From contig CAVQOG010000008.1 in the NCBI GenBank assembly GCA_963714375.1, positions 310,001 through 374,000 on the forward strand: a stretch of 64,000 bases of DNA, given 5' to 3'. The DNA is from UBA5794 sp963714375. GTDB lineage: Bacteria; Actinomycetota; Acidimicrobiia; Spongiisociales; UBA5794. Positions 62,916 to 64,000 of the stretch are shown piece after piece (positions within the stretch are counted from its first letter, which is position 1; each line of letters opens with the position of its first letter). Under the pieces are notes generated by a model. The model was not told the origin of the DNA. It worked only from the letters and a program-made list of their open reading frames with translations, and did no database searches. The position numbers and the translations under genes were made by a program.

Positions 62916-64000
62916 CAGGCGCGGCCTCCCGTTTTTCGGGCTGGCTGTCGTCGGTCTGTTCGCAGTCCTGGCACCACTCGTCGGATCGCTTGTCACGACG
63001 AACATCTTTGTTGTTTCCGAAGTCGATCCAGTTTCCGAGGACGTGTATGTCACGTCACTGCGTGGTGTTGTCGACGGCGTCATTGACGGTGACTTGACGA
63101 TCTTCACCGGAGATCTTGTGATCAACGGTGAAGTGAGCGGCACCGTCCAAGTGTTCTCCTCCGGATCGGTGACGATCAACGACGGGGCAACGATCGGAGG
63201 CTCTTTGCGCGGCGCAGCGCGCAGCATCACGGTCAGCGGCCAGATCGGAGCCGATGTGTTTGCGTCAGCCGCATCAGTCGTCGTCGAGGAAACAGGAACG
63301 GTCGCCCGTGATGTCATGGCGTTTGGTGGTGTCGTGAGGGTGGAAGGGGACGTCGGGCGCGACGTGCGGGGAAGGATGATTCGGACCGTCATCGACGGAC
63401 GGGTCGGAGGCGACATCGATGTCGCAACCCAGCGCTTTGAGGTCGGATCGGGTGCCGTAGTGGATGGCGACGTTCTGTACCGTTCGCCAACCGGTGCATC
63501 GATTGACGAAGGTGCCCAGATTTCGGGTACGACCACCAGGCTTCCATCGCAGAGCAACTTCGTCTATGGGGTCATTCTCACGATCGCAAACCTGGTTGGT
63601 TTCCTTGGATTCCTCTTGTCAGGCCTTGTCGTGCTGTTCGTCTTGCGTGGATCATCAAGTCGAGCGACCGGCGCCGTGGTGACACAGCCCATCCGGAGTT
63701 TCCTCTACGGACTGGTGGCGGTGGTGGCAGCTCCGATCGCGGTTGTCGTCCTCGCTGCGACCCTCGTTGGTCTTCCACTCGCGATCATGGTCGTGATGGC
63801 AATCGTCGCCTCAATCATCGTTGGGCCGGTCCCTGCCGTCGCGGCTCTCGGAAACCGCGTACTGTTGAAGAAGGGAGGCATCCTTGCGGCATTTGCGATT
63901 GGTGCAATTCTGTGGCGTGCCGGAATATGGCTGATCCCCGTTGTCGGCGGGATCCTCTACGTCATCGCTCTTGTATGGGGCGTCGGTGCATGGATCGTCG
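62887..64000 (+). CDS. Bactofilin-like polymer-forming membrane protein, 3' end outside window
   Basis: Open from ATG 62887 (MSSETRSRSSRRGLPFFGLA) to the right edge, 371 codons seen. A membrane helix near 13-38 leads to about 170 residues of repeated short beta segments (SVTINDGATIGGSLRGAARS, ITVSGQIGADVFASAASVVV, VVRVEGDVGRDVRGRM), the polymer-forming/bactofilin style of right-handed beta helix. At least four more membrane helices follow (VYGVILTIANLVGFLGFLLS and later). Role unknown; perhaps a surface scaffold. It overlaps nuoN but is not a usual nuo-operon gene. Confidence 0.7.
   Translation, partial: MSSETRSRSSRRGLPFFGLAVVGLFAVLAPLVGSLVTTNIFVVSEVDPVSEDVYVTSLRGVVDGVIDGDLTIFTGDLVINGEVSGTVQVFSSGSVTINDGATIGGSLRGAARSITVSGQIGADVFASAASVVVEETGTVARDVMAFGGVVRVEGDVGRDVRGRMIRTVIDGRVGGDIDVATQRFEVGSGAVVDGDVLYRSPTGASIDEGAQISGTTTRLPSQSNFVYGVILTIANLVGFLGFLLSGLVVLFVLRGSSSRATGAVVTQPIRSFLYGLVAVVAAPIAVVVLAATLVGLPLAIMVVMAIVASIIVGPVPAVAALGNRVLLKKGGILAAFAIGAILWRAGIWLIPVVGGILYVIALVWGVGAWIV

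Noticed and set aside
61881..63557. 558-codon minus-strand open frame
   Set aside because: Antisense to nuoN and the bactofilin-like gene; Arg/Ser/Thr/Pro-rich composition without domains.

Overview
The window looks like a stretch of chromosome from an uncultivated actinomycete, most likely of the class Acidimicrobiia (inference). The grounds are the GC-rich coding pattern, a DUF222/HNH (13E12-type) protein, an MshA-like glycosyltransferase, an RsiG-like protein, an F420/PPOX-type protein, asparaginase II, and a full 14-gene nuo operon next to a divergent rex gene.

Layout. (1) 1-16.9 kb: a B12-dependent ribonucleotide reductase (3' end outside the window) with a complex promoter; an MFS transporter; a small surface-protein pair; an AMP-forming acyl-CoA ligase overlapping a class I glutamine amidotransferase; a Clp1-like P-loop protein; a VOC protein; a gene-poor gap with DnaA-box-like sites; a small protein; a compact operon of asparaginase II, a FemAB/GNAT-like protein and a glycosyltransferase with a one-base frameshift; an RsiG-like protein; an M23 peptidase; an unusual MoaD/CdsA-like fusion; and a conserved unknown protein. 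(2) 16.9-28.0 kb: an accessory region full of single-base frameshifts. Two near-identical copies of a ~232-bp direct repeat (16890-17122 and 23384-23614) bracket a ribose-type sugar ABC operon and a truncated TPP-dependent dehydrogenase E1-beta gene. To the right lie pieces of a hipBA toxin-antitoxin locus, split by an SDR gene, a conserved unknown gene and an IclR regulator. A purine-only low-complexity tract interrupts hipA. (3) 28.1-37.9 kb: a divergent S-adenosylhomocysteine hydrolase, a PPOX protein, PPK2, a SAM hydroxide adenosyltransferase, a LamG/amidohydrolase remnant, DUF222-HNH, a glutaredoxin-like protein, a GT39 membrane transferase and a geranylgeranyl-reductase-type flavoprotein. 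(4) 37.9-47.1 kb: a divergent respiratory cluster. One arm has a membrane cytochrome c with three copies of an N-terminal helical repeat and a CcoN-like/CcoO fusion. The other arm is a b6f/bc-type complex with a built-in 2x[4Fe-4S] ferredoxin, cytochrome b6-like, subunit IV-like (carrying the same helical repeat), Rieske, diheme cytochrome c and two small membrane proteins. (5) 47.4-62.9 kb: rex, then nuoABCDEFGHIJKLMN. (6) 62.9 kb to the edge: a bactofilin-like membrane protein, incomplete.

Together sections 4 and 5 form an electron-transport block. Complex I would feed quinone, the bc-type complex would oxidise it, and membrane cytochromes would pass electrons on; Rex next door can sense NADH/NAD. 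Catalytic heme-copper subunits were not seen in the window.

Many gene boundaries carry tandem 7-bp repeats with different sequences but the same period, and a second dispersed hairpin element occurs at two loci. The most unusual items are the shared SAEARA-type helical repeat in two cytochrome-complex subunits, the histidine-poor CcoN/CcoO fusion, the MoaD/CdsA-like fusion, the split hipBA locus with its repeat-bounded insert, and the heptanucleotide repeat family. The high frameshift density at 17-28 kb may be decay or poor consensus; sequence alone cannot separate these.
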